Program-made: the position numbers and the translations under genes | Notes under the pieces: model-generated | What the model was told of the DNA's origin: nothing | Seen by the model: only the letters and a program-made list of their open reading frames with translations | Databases searched by the model: none | From: Salinarimonas chemoclinalis | GTDB lineage: Bacteria > Pseudomonadota > Alphaproteobacteria > Rhizobiales > Beijerinckiaceae | Length of the DNA stretch: 64,000 nt | Reading direction: 5' to 3' | NCBI RefSeq assembly: GCF_041514305.1 | Contig: NZ_JBGMWH010000006.1 | Coordinates: 124,001-188,000, forward strand | In this document: one piece after another, positions 1 through 8,125 of the stretch | How the letters are laid out: every line of letters begins with the position of its first letter | Numbering within the stretch: position 1 is the first letter of the stretch

Positions 1-150
1 CACGTCGCCCGCGACGACGATCGCGTCGACGGCCTCGTGCGCGGCGATCGCGACGAGCGCGTCGAGCGCCGCGCGGTGCTCCGCCTCGCGGGAATAGCCG
101 GCGAGCGTGTGCCCGAGATGCCAATCGGCGGTGTGCAGGATCCTGACCAT
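1..150 (-). CDS. sbcD: Exonuclease SbcD, N-terminal part (gene runs off the window)
   Basis: The first 50 residues of a minus-strand gene are visible. They begin MVRILHTADWHLGHTL and continue with an arginine and EH segment to DAIVVAGDV, where the window ends. This is the start of the calcineurin-like metallophosphoesterase fold: the DWHLG aspartate and histidine and the GDV aspartate are metal ligands in the Mre11/SbcD family. SbcD pairs with the SMC-like ATPase SbcC to cut DNA hairpins and process blocked ends. The ATG at 150 is the only sensible start. SbcC would be expected beyond the left edge but cannot be seen. The identification is firm for the fold and good for SbcD itself. Confidence 0.82.
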   Translation of the reverse strand, partial: MVRILHTADWHLGHTLAGYSREAEHRAALDALVAIAAHEAVDAIVVAGDV

Positions 151-491
151 CCGTCCTCCGGGCGCCATCTCCACCGGTTCGGGCGTGATTCGCCAGGGCC
201 GGCGGGACGATCGTTCGCTGGACGCACGCGATAAACGGGAAAAGGCCGCGGCCGTTTGGGATCGATTCCCCATCCTCGCCCGACGCCCGCCACGATCTGC
301 GCCGAAATCGTCGCCAGCCTCCGGCACGCAGCGCGACGGTTTCGGCGTGCGAGATCGAACGATCCGCCTCCTCGGCCGTTGTGCAGCGCGAAACGGAAGC
401 GTATCATGCAAGTGCGTCGACCGAGAGCGAGCGGACCCGCGCGCGGCACCCCCCTGCCGCGCGCCCGCGAACGGCCCGGGCGGACGTCTTC
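151..491. other. Divergent intergenic region between sbcD and opgG
   Basis: This 341-base stretch separates two divergently read genes and must hold both promoters. I see no conserved small reading frame, RNA gene or clear operator in it. If opgG started further upstream than proposed, its right end would be coding, but the extra residues look like non-conserved arginine-rich sequence. Confidence 0.5.
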
Positions 492-2090
492 ATGACAGTC
501 GGAGAACTCCTCGTGTCGGTCTCTCGCCGCTCGGTGCTGGCGCTCGCCGCCGCGCTCGCGCTCGCCCCGCGTCCGGGCTCGCCCGGTCGCGCGCTCGCCG
601 CAGCCCTCGCCGAGGGCGCGGAGCATTGGGGTGCGCCCGAGCCCTTTCGTCCCTCTCTGGTGCGCGAGCGCGCCCAGGCCCTCGCCGCCGCCCCCTGGGT
701 GCCGCCGCCCCAGGACCTGCCGGAGACGCTCGCCGGTCTCGACTACGACCAATATCGCGACATCCGCTTCCGTCCGGAGAGCGCGATCTGGGCCGGCGGC
801 GAGAGCCCGTTCCAGCTCCAGCTCTTCCACCTCGGCTTCGGCTACCGCGAGCCGGTGGCGATCCGCATCGTCGACGGCGGCACGAGCCGCAAGCTGATCT
901 TCGACCCGGCGATGTTCTCCTACGGCCCGCTGGTCGAGGACCCGCCCGCCGACATCGAGGATCTGGGCTTCTCGGGCTTCCGCATCCACGCGCCGGTCAA
1001 CCGGGACGACTATTTCGACGAGTTCGCCGTCTTCCAGGGCGCGAGCTACTTCCGCGCGGTCGCGAGGGGCCAGGCCTACGGGCTCTCGGCACGCGGGCTC
1101 GCCGTCGGCACCGCCGATCCGGCGGGCGAGGAGTTCCCGACCTTCCGCGAGTTCTGGGTCGAGACGCCCGCGCCGGACGCGGACACGATCGTCGTCCACG
1201 CCCTCCTCGACAGCCCGAGCACCACGGGCGCATACCGCTTCAGCCTCCGGCCGGGCGCCTCCACCCTGATCGAGGTGGAGGCGGTGCTCTACCCGCGCGT
1301 CGAGATCGCGACGGTCGGCGTCGCACCGCTCACCTCGATGTTCTACTTCTCCGGTCACGACCGGATCGGGATCGACGATTTCCGCGGGGCGGTGCACGAT
1401 TCGGACGGGCTCCTGATGTGGAACGGCCAGGGCGAATGGCTCTGGCGGCCGATCCTCAACCCGCGCACGCTCCAGATCGCCACCTTCCTCGATAGCAAGC
1501 CGCACGGATTCGGCTTGATGCAGCGCGAGCGCGATCTCGCCGTCTACCAGGACCTCGAGGCCGACTACCACCGTCGCCCGAGCCTCTGGGTCGAGCCGAT
1601 CGGCGACTGGGGGGAGGGCGCCGTCGTCCTCGTCGAGATCCCCACGGACGCCGAGGTGCACGACAACACCGTCGCCTTCTGGCGCCCGCGCATGCCGCTC
1701 GCCGCGGGCGTGCCCTTCCAGCTCGCCTACCGGCTCCACTGGCGCGGCGAGCCGCCGGTCCAGCACGGGCTCGCCAAGGTCCGCCGCACGCTCTCGGGCC
1801 TGTCCGAGGTCGGCCGGCCGCAGGCGGAGCGCGACAAGCGGATCTTCGTCGTCGACTTCGTCGGCGATGCATTGATGGAGGAGGGCGCCGCGCCGCTCAC
1901 GGCGCAGGTGACCGCGTCCGCCGGCGTGCTCTCGACGCCGGTGGTCAAGACCGACCCGGACATCGGCGGCGTGCGCGTGGCGATCGAGCTCGATCCGCAG
2001 GGCGCGCCCGTGTCCGAGCTGCGCTGCGCGCTCGTGCGCGACGGCACGGTCGTCTCCGAGACCTGGCTCTACAGGTGGCTGCCCGCATGA
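492..2090 (+). CDS. opgG: Periplasmic glucan biosynthesis protein, OpgG/OpgD family
   Basis: The protein of about 532 residues belongs to the MdoG/OpgG family, which shapes the backbone or branching of osmoregulated periplasmic glucans after OpgH makes the linear chain. The ATG at 492 gives a twin-arginine-like leader (SVSRRSVLALAAALALA), so it may be exported folded, as OpgD is. The mature part has family landmarks such as the DYDQYRDIRF segment near the start, the MFYFSGHDR segment in the middle and an immunoglobulin-like C-terminal region ending LYRWLPA. Its TGA overlaps the ATG of opgH, so the two are translationally coupled. Whether it is strictly OpgG or OpgD cannot be settled here; the Tat-like leader favours OpgD. 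Confidence 0.9.
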   Translation: MTVGELLVSVSRRSVLALAAALALAPRPGSPGRALAAALAEGAEHWGAPEPFRPSLVRERAQALAAAPWVPPPQDLPETLAGLDYDQYRDIRFRPESAIWAGGESPFQLQLFHLGFGYREPVAIRIVDGGTSRKLIFDPAMFSYGPLVEDPPADIEDLGFSGFRIHAPVNRDDYFDEFAVFQGASYFRAVARGQAYGLSARGLAVGTADPAGEEFPTFREFWVETPAPDADTIVVHALLDSPSTTGAYRFSLRPGASTLIEVEAVLYPRVEIATVGVAPLTSMFYFSGHDRIGIDDFRGAVHDSDGLLMWNGQGEWLWRPILNPRTLQIATFLDSKPHGFGLMQRERDLAVYQDLEADYHRRPSLWVEPIGDWGEGAVVLVEIPTDAEVHDNTVAFWRPRMPLAAGVPFQLAYRLHWRGEPPVQHGLAKVRRTLSGLSEVGRPQAERDKRIFVVDFVGDALMEEGAAPLTAQVTASAGVLSTPVVKTDPDIGGVRVAIELDPQGAPVSELRCALVRDGTVVSETWLYRWLPA

Positions 2091-4234
2091 CCGCTCATCC
2101 CCTGACCTCCCTCGATCCGGCGCTGCCGCCGGAGGCACCGCTCGCGATGCCGGTCCAGGACCTCGGCGCGCGCCCCGTCCCGCAGGGCGCGCCGGCGCCC
2201 CGGCGCGGCACGCGGGTCGCGCGTGCGTTCGCGATCGTGACGGCCGTCGTGATCGCCGCCGGTCTCACCCGCGAGATGCACGCGGTGCTCTCGGTGGCGT
2301 CCCTGACGTCGGTCGAGATCGTCATGCTCGTCCTGTTCGCGACGACGATCGGATGGATCGCCTTCGCCTTCGCGCTGGCCGTGCTCGGCACCGCGGTGCT
2401 GTTGCGCCGACGGTTCTCGCCGCCGCACTTCCTCGCGCCGCGCGCCCGGCCGCGAACGCGCACCGCCATCCTGCTGCCGACCTACAACGAGGACCCGGCG
2501 CGGGTCTTCGCCACCGCGGTCGCCACCGCCGAGGCGCTGGCGGACGCCGACGTGCACGAGGCCTACGACCTCTTCGTGCTCAGCGACACGACCGACCCCG
2601 ACGTCTGGCTCGCGGAGGAGGCGGCTTTCCTCGCCATCCGCACCGCCCGCCGCCCGCGGGCGCGGATCTACTACCGCCGCCGCCCGAAGAACGTCGAGCG
2701 CAAGGCCGGCAACATCGCCGAATGGGTGCGGCGCTTCGGCGACGCCTACCCGGCCTTCGTCGTGTTCGACGCCGACAGCGTCATGACCCCTCGCACCCTC
2801 GTGCGCATGACACTGGCGCTCGAGCGCCGCCCGGAACTCGGCCTGCTCCAGACCGTGCCGTTGCTGGTGGGGCGCTGGAGCCTGTTCGCGCGCCTCCAGC
2901 AGTTCGCCGCGCGGGTCTACGGGCCGGTGATGGCGACGGGGCTCGCGGTGTTCTCCGGGGACGCCGGAAACTACTGGGGCCACAACGCCATCATCCGCAC
3001 GAAGGCCTTCGCGCAGAGCGCGGGCCTGCCGCACCTGCCGGGGCGCGCGCCCTTCGGCGGGCCGGTCATGAGCCACGACTTCGTCGAGGCGGCGCTGATG
3101 CGCCGCGCGGGCTGGGCGGTCGAGATCGACCCGGCGCTCTCCGGCTCGTGGGAGGAGAGCCCGCCCTCGCTCGTCGATCTCGCCGAGCGGGATCGGCGCT
3201 GGTGCCAGGGAAACCTCCAGCACGCGGGCGTGCTGTTCGCGCGGGGGCTTCATCCGGTGAGCCGGATGCACTTCGCGATCGGCATCCTGTCCTACCTCTC
3301 CGCGCCGCTGTGGCTCGCCTTCCTGCTGTCGGGCCTGCTGCTCGCGCTCCAGGCCCAGTTCGTGCGGCCGGACTACTTCGCGGCCGACTTCGCGCTCTTC
3401 CCGACCTGGCCGGTGATCGACTTCGAGCGCGCCCTCGGGCTGTTCGGGGCGACGATGGCGGTGCTGCTGCTGCCCAAGCTCTTCGGGCTGCTCGTCGCGA
3501 TGACGTCGGGCCCGGTGCGCCGCGGGCTGGGCGGGCCGCTGCGCGCGACCGCCGGCGTCCTGCTGGAGACGCTCGTCTCCGCGCTGCTCGCGCCGGTGAT
3601 GATGGCGCTGCAGTCGGCCGCGGTGTTCCAGATCCTCGCGGGCCGCGACGCCGGCTGGAAGGCGCAGCGGCGCGAAGACGGCTCGGTGCCGTGGTCGGAG
3701 ATCGCCCGGCGCCACCGCTGGCACACGGCGCTCGGCCTCGGGCTGGGCGTCGCGGCGCTCGCGGTCTCGCCGGCGGTGTTCCTGTGGACGAGCCCGGCGG
3801 TGATCGGCCTCGTGCTCGCGATCCCGCTCTCCGGGCTGACCGCGCGGCCCGTCCCGCGGATCGCGGACGCGGGCCTGCTGCGCACCCCCGAGGAGCGCGC
3901 CGCCCCGCCGATGCTGGTGCGCGCCCGCGCCCTGCGCGGCGAGATCGCCGCGGCGCTGGGGGCCGAGCGGCCGGCGGCGACCCGCCTGCTCGACACGCCC
4001 TCGCTGACCGCGCTCCACGTCGCGATGCTGCCGCCGCCCCCCGCGGGCCGCATCGGGGTCGACCCGGCCTTCGTCGTCGCGCTCGCCCGGCTCGACGCCG
4101 CCGAGAGTGTGGAGGAGGGGCTCGCCGAGATGGACCGCGCCGAGACCGTGGCGCTGCTCTCGCGCCGCGAGGGGATCGAGCGGCTGCTCGACCGGATCCG
4201 GCCCCCGTCGCCCGCGCAGGCGCAGGCGGCGTGA
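2087..4234 (+). CDS. opgH: Glucans biosynthesis glucosyltransferase OpgH
   Basis: This inner-membrane family 2 glucosyltransferase uses UDP-glucose to build the linear glucan that is passed to the periplasm. The 715-residue protein has two N-terminal membrane segments, then the GT domain with a nucleotide-binding aspartate (LFVLSDTTDPD), KAGNIAEWV, the catalytic VFDADSVM (DxD) and the RDRRWCQGNLQH signature (the Q/RxxRW motif). Further membrane helices follow between about residues 400 and 600. The ATG at 2087 overlaps the opgG stop as ATGA. An upstream GTG at 2075 is possible but less likely. The soluble tail ends with a helical region rich in arginine and glutamate. Confidence 0.95.
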   Translation: MTAHPLTSLDPALPPEAPLAMPVQDLGARPVPQGAPAPRRGTRVARAFAIVTAVVIAAGLTREMHAVLSVASLTSVEIVMLVLFATTIGWIAFAFALAVLGTAVLLRRRFSPPHFLAPRARPRTRTAILLPTYNEDPARVFATAVATAEALADADVHEAYDLFVLSDTTDPDVWLAEEAAFLAIRTARRPRARIYYRRRPKNVERKAGNIAEWVRRFGDAYPAFVVFDADSVMTPRTLVRMTLALERRPELGLLQTVPLLVGRWSLFARLQQFAARVYGPVMATGLAVFSGDAGNYWGHNAIIRTKAFAQSAGLPHLPGRAPFGGPVMSHDFVEAALMRRAGWAVEIDPALSGSWEESPPSLVDLAERDRRWCQGNLQHAGVLFARGLHPVSRMHFAIGILSYLSAPLWLAFLLSGLLLALQAQFVRPDYFAADFALFPTWPVIDFERALGLFGATMAVLLLPKLFGLLVAMTSGPVRRGLGGPLRATAGVLLETLVSALLAPVMMALQSAAVFQILAGRDAGWKAQRREDGSVPWSEIARRHRWHTALGLGLGVAALAVSPAVFLWTSPAVIGLVLAIPLSGLTARPVPRIADAGLLRTPEERAAPPMLVRARALRGEIAAALGAERPAATRLLDTPSLTALHVAMLPPPPAGRIGVDPAFVVALARLDAAESVEEGLAEMDRAETVALLSRREGIERLLDRIRPPSPAQAQAA

Positions 4235-4321
4235 TGGGCGGGCGCTCCCCCCGCTTGTGATCCGCCTGCGGCTGCCGCATAACCCGCGGGTCGTCTCACA
4301 GCGTCCCTCGGAGGCCCGCCC

Positions 4322-5929
4322 GTGCCCGTCATCGCCTCGCAGATCGACCTCTCGTCCCACGACGCGCGGGAGAACCGCGCCGCCTGGGCCGCGCTCGCGG
4401 CGGATCTGCGGGCGCGCCGGGAGGAGGTCGCCGCGGGCGGGCCGGCGAAGGCGCGCGAGCGGCATCTCGCCCGCGGCAAGCTGCTGCCGCGGGAGCGGGT
4501 GATGCGCCTCCTCGATCCCGGCGCGCCGTTCCTGGAGATCGGCGCCCTCGCGGCATGGGGGATGTACGAGGACGCGATCCATTCCGCCGGCGTCATCGCC
4601 GGCATCGGCCGGGTCTCGGGCCGCGAATGCATGATCGTGTGCAACGATTCGACCATCAAGGGCGGCACCTACTACCCGATGACGGTGAAGAAGCACCTGC
4701 GCGCCCAGGAGATCGCCCGCGAGAACCGGCTGCCCTGCATCTACCTCGTCGATTCCGGCGGTGCGAACCTGCCCCACCAGACCGAGGTCTTCCCCGATCG
4801 CGAACATTTCGGGCGGATCTTCTACAACCAGGCGCAGATGTCGGGCATGGGCATCCCGCAGATCGCCTGCGTCATGGGCTCGTGCACGGCGGGCGGCGCC
4901 TACGTGCCGGCGATGTCGGACGAGACCGTGATCGTGCGCCGCCAGGGCACGATCTTCCTCGGCGGCCCGCCGCTGGTGAAGGCGGCGACGGGCGAGGTCG
5001 TCTCGGCGGAGGACCTCGGCGGGGCGGACGTGCACGCGCGCCTCTCGGGGGTCGCGGACCACTATGCCACGGACGACGCGCACGCCCTCGCCATCGTCCG
5101 GCGGATCGTCGCGAACCTCAACGGCGTCAAGCGCGTCGACCTCGCGCTCGCGGAGCCGGTCGAGCCCGCATACGACGAGGACGAGTTCGAGGCGGTGGTC
5201 CCGACCGACCTCAAGAAGCAGTACGACATCCGCGAGGTGATCGCGCGCCTCGTCGACGGCTCGGAATTCGACGAGTTCAAGCGCCTCTACGGCACGACGC
5301 TGATCACAGGCTTCGCGCGCCTCCACGGCATGCCTTTGGGGATCATCGGCAACAACGGCATCCTGTTCTCGCAGAGCGCGCAGAAGGGGGCGCATTTCGT
5401 CGAACTCTGCTGCCAGCGCGGCATCCCGCTCCTCTTCCTCCAGAACATCACCGGCTTCATGGTCGGGCGCGAGTACGAAGCCGGCGGCATCGCCAAGGAC
5501 GGTGCGAAGCTCGTCACGGCGGTGGCCTGCGCCCAGGTGCCCAAGCTCACGCTGATCGTCGGGGGCTCCTTCGGCGCGGGCAATTACGGCATGTGCGGGC
5601 GCGCCTATTCCCCACGCTTCCTGTTCATGTGGCCGAACGCGCGCATCTCCGTGATGGGCGGCGAGCAGGCGGCCTCCGTGCTCGCCACCGTGCGGCGCGA
5701 CAACATCGAGGCGGAGGGGAAGGCCTGGACGGCGGAGGAGGAGGAGGCCTTCAAGGCCCCGATCCGCGACAGGTACGAGGCCGAGGGTTCGCCCTATCAC
5801 GCGACGGCGCGGCTGTGGGACGACGGCGTCATCCTGCCCTCCGAGACCCGCCGGGTGCTCGCGCTCGCGCTCTCGGCCACGCTCAACGCGCCGATCCCGC
5901 AGACGCGCTTCGGCGTGTTCCGCATGTGA
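4322..5929 (+). CDS. mccB: Acyl-CoA carboxylase carboxyltransferase subunit, methylcrotonyl-CoA carboxylase beta type
   Basis: The 535-residue protein is a biotin-dependent carboxyltransferase. It moves a carboxyl group from carboxybiotin to an acyl-CoA, probably 3-methylcrotonyl-CoA in leucine breakdown. The N-terminal half carries the acyl-CoA site (CNDSTIKGGTYYPMTVKKH, LVDSGGANLP, MGSCTAGGAYVPAMSDE) and the C-terminal half the carboxybiotin site (LQNITGFMVG, GGSFGAGNYGMCGRAY). These match the MCC beta subunit more closely than propionyl-CoA carboxylase. GTG at 4322, preceded by a GGAGG-like site, gives a full-length start. The biotin carboxylase subunit is not adjacent, which is unusual because mccA normally sits beside it; the next gene is a lipoprotein. 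Confidence 0.92.
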   Translation: MPVIASQIDLSSHDARENRAAWAALAADLRARREEVAAGGPAKARERHLARGKLLPRERVMRLLDPGAPFLEIGALAAWGMYEDAIHSAGVIAGIGRVSGRECMIVCNDSTIKGGTYYPMTVKKHLRAQEIARENRLPCIYLVDSGGANLPHQTEVFPDREHFGRIFYNQAQMSGMGIPQIACVMGSCTAGGAYVPAMSDETVIVRRQGTIFLGGPPLVKAATGEVVSAEDLGGADVHARLSGVADHYATDDAHALAIVRRIVANLNGVKRVDLALAEPVEPAYDEDEFEAVVPTDLKKQYDIREVIARLVDGSEFDEFKRLYGTTLITGFARLHGMPLGIIGNNGILFSQSAQKGAHFVELCCQRGIPLLFLQNITGFMVGREYEAGGIAKDGAKLVTAVACAQVPKLTLIVGGSFGAGNYGMCGRAYSPRFLFMWPNARISVMGGEQAASVLATVRRDNIEAEGKAWTAEEEEAFKAPIRDRYEAEGSPYHATARLWDDGVILPSETRRVLALALSATLNAPIPQTRFGVFRM

Positions 5930-5941
5930 GCGTCGGTCTCG

Positions 5942-5966
5942 GGAACCTCGGCCGTGGCCGCACGTT
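5942..5966 (+). promoter_or_regulatory. Candidate EcfG stress promoter before the lipoprotein gene
   Basis: GGAACC at 5942-5947 is followed, after 15 bases, by CGTT at 5963-5966. This is the same arrangement as in front of phyR in this window. The -10 element lies 29 bases before the ATG at 5995, and the element falls just after the mccB stop, where a promoter for the next gene would sit. Confidence 0.6.
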
Positions 5967-5994
5967 TCACGGCCATCGCCCGGGAGATCACGTC

Positions 5995-6267
5995 ATGAAA
6001 GCCCCGCTCTTCGCCTGCCTCGTCCTCGCGCTCGCCGTCGGCGCCTGCAGCCCCTACTCCCGCACCGACCGCGCGCTGACCGGCGGTGCGATCGGTGCCG
6101 GAACCGGTGCGGTGATCGGCGGAGCCGCCACGCGCAGCGTGGGCGGTGCGCTCGTCGGCGGCGTGATCGGCGGCGCCGCCGGTGCGATCGTCGGCGCGGA
6201 GACGACGCCGCGGGCCTGCACGGCCGTCGATGCCCGCGGGCGCCGCATCGCCGTGCAGTGCCCCTGA
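5995..6267 (+). CDS. Small glycine-zipper lipoprotein
   Basis: The 90-residue protein has a lipoprotein signal (FACLVLALAVGAC, with the lipidated Cys near residue 19) and then repeated GGAIGAGTGAVIGG-like glycine zippers, followed by a short tail with two cysteines (RACTAVDARGRR to QCP). Glycine-zipper lipoproteins of this kind (YMGG/SlyB-like) sit in the outer membrane and are often induced by envelope or general stress. A candidate EcfG promoter lies directly upstream. No more exact function can be given. Confidence 0.82.
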   Translation: MKAPLFACLVLALAVGACSPYSRTDRALTGGAIGAGTGAVIGGAATRSVGGALVGGVIGGAAGAIVGAETTPRACTAVDARGRRIAVQCP

Positions 6268-6306
6268 GGAAATCGCGCTTTACCGATTCTTATCCGCATG
6301 ATGCGA

Positions 6307-6327
6307 GCGTGACGTCGAACGTCACGC
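6307..6327. promoter_or_regulatory. Perfect inverted repeat upstream of the BLUF-like gene
   Basis: Two 9-base arms, GCGTGACGT and ACGTCACGC, are separated by 3 bases and end 10 bases before the ATG at 6338. It could be an operator for a dimeric regulator or an RNA hairpin that covers the ribosome binding site. I cannot name the regulator. Confidence 0.5.
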
Positions 6328-6337
6328 GACAGGCGCC

Positions 6338-6799
6338 ATGCTCAACCGTTCCAGCCTCAGCAGAATCAGCTACTTCAGCCGCTGCACCCTCGATCGCGAC
6401 CAGGCGAAACGGGCGGAGCAGCTCGATCGGCTGGTGCGCTCGAGCCGGCGACAGAACGAGTTCGGGCTGATCACCTCGATCCTCGTCCTCGACCGCGGGT
6501 GGTTCGGCCACATGCTGGAGGGGGACCGCGACGCGCTCAACACGACCTTCAAGCGGATCGCCTCCGACAACCGGCACAAGGAGGTGCGCATCATCGAGTG
6601 GCGCGAGATCCCGCGCCGCGAGCTCCTGCCCTCGCTGGAACTGCTCGAGCGCAACCTCATGACCCAGGACGTGCTGGAGAAGTACGCCCTCGACGAGGCC
6701 TTCGCGCGCGGCACGCCCAAGCCGATGCAGGTCCACGAGTGCATGCTCGCGCTCCAGCAGTGCCTGCTGGCCAAGCGCGGCATCGAGGCCCTGACCTGA
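6338..6799 (+). CDS. BLUF-domain-like protein lacking the photochemical glutamine
   Basis: The 153-residue protein has the layout of a short BLUF flavin photoreceptor: a first strand with ISYFSR (Tyr12), a helix ending in the flavin-binding Asn40 (SRRQNEFGLIT), the strand-turn LVLDRGWFGHMLEGD, and a second helix with FKRIASDNRHKEVRI and a C-terminal helical cap. The Tyr and Asn known to be needed for the light reaction are present. The Gln that switches hydrogen bonds with FAD, expected in the FxQxLEG turn, is His58 here; the Asn-to-this-position spacing of 18 matches AppA Asn45/Gln63. It therefore probably either does not signal light or does so differently. A response regulator follows 12 bases downstream, so the two likely form one operon. 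Confidence 0.78.
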   Translation: MLNRSSLSRISYFSRCTLDRDQAKRAEQLDRLVRSSRRQNEFGLITSILVLDRGWFGHMLEGDRDALNTTFKRIASDNRHKEVRIIEWREIPRRELLPSLELLERNLMTQDVLEKYALDEAFARGTPKPMQVHECMLALQQCLLAKRGIEALT

Positions 6800-6811
6800 G
6801 GGAGCGATCAG

Positions 6812-7255
6812 ATGTCCGACGATCCGTTTCCCTCCGTCCTGATCATCGACGACAACGCCAAGATCGGCCGGCTCGTGGCCGAGATCTTCCTGCGCCTGGG
6901 CTTCGCCGACGTCGACGTCACGCCCTCGGGCGTCGAGGGCATCGAAATGATCCGCAACGGCAGCTACGGCCTCATCGTCTGCGACCTCGACCTGGAGCCG
7001 GTGGACGGGCTGCAGGTGCTGCGCACGGTCAAGAGCGACGAGGAGATGTTCAAGATCGCCTTCATCCTCACCGAGACCTCGATCACCTTCGAGCAGGTGA
7101 CGGCGGCGCACGCGGCGGGCGTCGACGCCTTCCTGCTCAAGCCCTTCGACATCGCGCTCCTCAAGCAGAAGCTCAAGTCCGTCCTGCGCCGCCAGGCCAA
7201 GCGCCGGCGCATCGTCAACGACTGGGCGCCCAAGAGCCTCCAGGACGTGCTCTGA
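6812..7255 (+). CDS. Single-domain response regulator
   Basis: The 147-residue protein is a stand-alone receiver domain with a short basic tail. It has the acidic pair Asp13/Asp14 (LIIDDN), the likely phosphorylated Asp58 (LIVCDLDLEP), Thr87 and the conserved Lys110 (FLLKPF). There is no DNA-binding domain, so it probably works through protein contacts, like CheY, DivK or stress-pathway receivers. The C-terminal KRRRIVNDWAPKSLQDVL tail is unusual and may be the contact surface. It follows the BLUF-like gene closely and is probably co-transcribed with it. The cognate kinase is not in the window. Confidence 0.85.
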   Translation: MSDDPFPSVLIIDDNAKIGRLVAEIFLRLGFADVDVTPSGVEGIEMIRNGSYGLIVCDLDLEPVDGLQVLRTVKSDEEMFKIAFILTETSITFEQVTAAHAAGVDAFLLKPFDIALLKQKLKSVLRRQAKRRRIVNDWAPKSLQDVL

Positions 7256-7274
7256 GGGGAGCGAGGCGGCCTCG

Positions 7275-7757
7275 TCAGTCGCCGTCCGAGGAGGACGGGT
7301 CCCGGCAGACGTCGACCCAGGTCGCGCCGACGAGATCCGCCATGCGCTCCGGGGCGATGTAGACCGCCGCGTTGGTGGCGCCCGCGGCCGGCACCACGAC
7401 GTCGAACGCCTTCAACGACACGTCGCAATGGACCGGCAACGCCGTCGCCAGCCCGAACGGGCACACGCCGCCGACCGGGTGGCCCGTGAGCGCGGCGACG
7501 GCCTCGGCGTCCGGCATCTTCGCCTTGCCTCCGAAGGTCGCCCTCATCTTCTTGTTGTCGAGACGGGCGTCGCCACGCGCGACGACGAGGACGACGCGCT
7601 CGCCGATCGCGAGCGTCAGCGTCTTGGCGATGCGCGCGGGCTCGACGCCGTGCGCGGCGGCCGCCTCGGCGACCGTGGCGCTCGAGGCGTCCGTGACGAC
7701 GACGTCGATGTCCGGCGCGCGCTCGGCGAAGAAGGCGCGCACGCTGTCGAGGGACAT
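7275..7757 (-). CDS. YbaK/EbsC-family aminoacyl-tRNA deacylase
   Basis: The 160-residue protein belongs to the YbaK/ProX fold, whose members hydrolyse mischarged tRNAs, mostly Cys- or Ala-tRNA(Pro). Typical features are the ATVAEAAAAHGVEPARIAKT helix, RLDNKKMRATFG and the GHPVGGVCPFGL loop, with the lysine near KTL as likely catalytic residue. ATG at 7757 is used because the longer upstream frame has no family sequence. It reads away from the ugp operon across a 368-base spacer. The exact substrate cannot be read from the sequence. Confidence 0.85.
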   Translation of the reverse strand: MSLDSVRAFFAERAPDIDVVVTDASSATVAEAAAAHGVEPARIAKTLTLAIGERVVLVVARGDARLDNKKMRATFGGKAKMPDAEAVAALTGHPVGGVCPFGLATALPVHCDVSLKAFDVVVPAAGATNAAVYIAPERMADLVGATWVDVCRDPSSSDGD

Positions 7758-8125
7758 GGCAAGCTCCGTTGGCGGGTGGGCGGCATCGCGTTCGCATACG
7801 CCATGCACCGGCGGCGGGTCCAGCACAGCTTCGGAGCGTGAGTTCCCGGGGCGGCCGGCGCCGGTACCGGTTGTCCACACGACTTACGCTCGCATGGCGT
7901 CGTGCGCCATGCACCCCGCGCCGTCGCGTTCCGGCGAGTTCCTGCGACCCTCCGCGGCCGCCCGGCGCGCGCCGACGGCGTCCGTGCCGAGCTTTCAGCC
8001 TCCCGCCTATCGGGTAGCCGGCTCGATGTCACAGAGCCGTAACGAAGCGTCACGACAAGGCGCTCACGTCGCGTCCCCGGCCCGTCCGGCCGGGGCGACG
8101 GCTTCTCACGAAACGGGAGACGTCC
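7758..8125. other. Divergent promoter region between the deacylase gene and ugpB
   Basis: This 368-base spacer has no convincing gene. Its right part holds three GTMAC-type half sites that resemble a Pho box (annotated separately) and an AT-richer run before ugpB. The start of ugpB is preceded by CGGGAGACGTCC, a good ribosome binding site. Confidence 0.5.
8026..8055 (+). promoter_or_regulatory. Possible Pho box before ugpB
   Basis: GTCAC at 8028, GTAAC at 8039 and GTCAC at 8049 form three half sites spaced 11 and 10 bases apart. PhoB sites are 7-base repeats at 11-base steps with GTCA/GTAA cores, and ugp genes are PhoB targets in E. coli. The spacing is imperfect, so this is tentative. Confidence 0.35.

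Noticed and set aside
2069..5800. A 1243-codon open frame on the minus strand, and several similar long frames (52858-56514, 30007-32823 beyond 31164)
   Set aside because: They lie opposite clear genes and their products are Arg/Glu/His/Gly-rich without family motifs. High GC leaves long open frames on the other strand.
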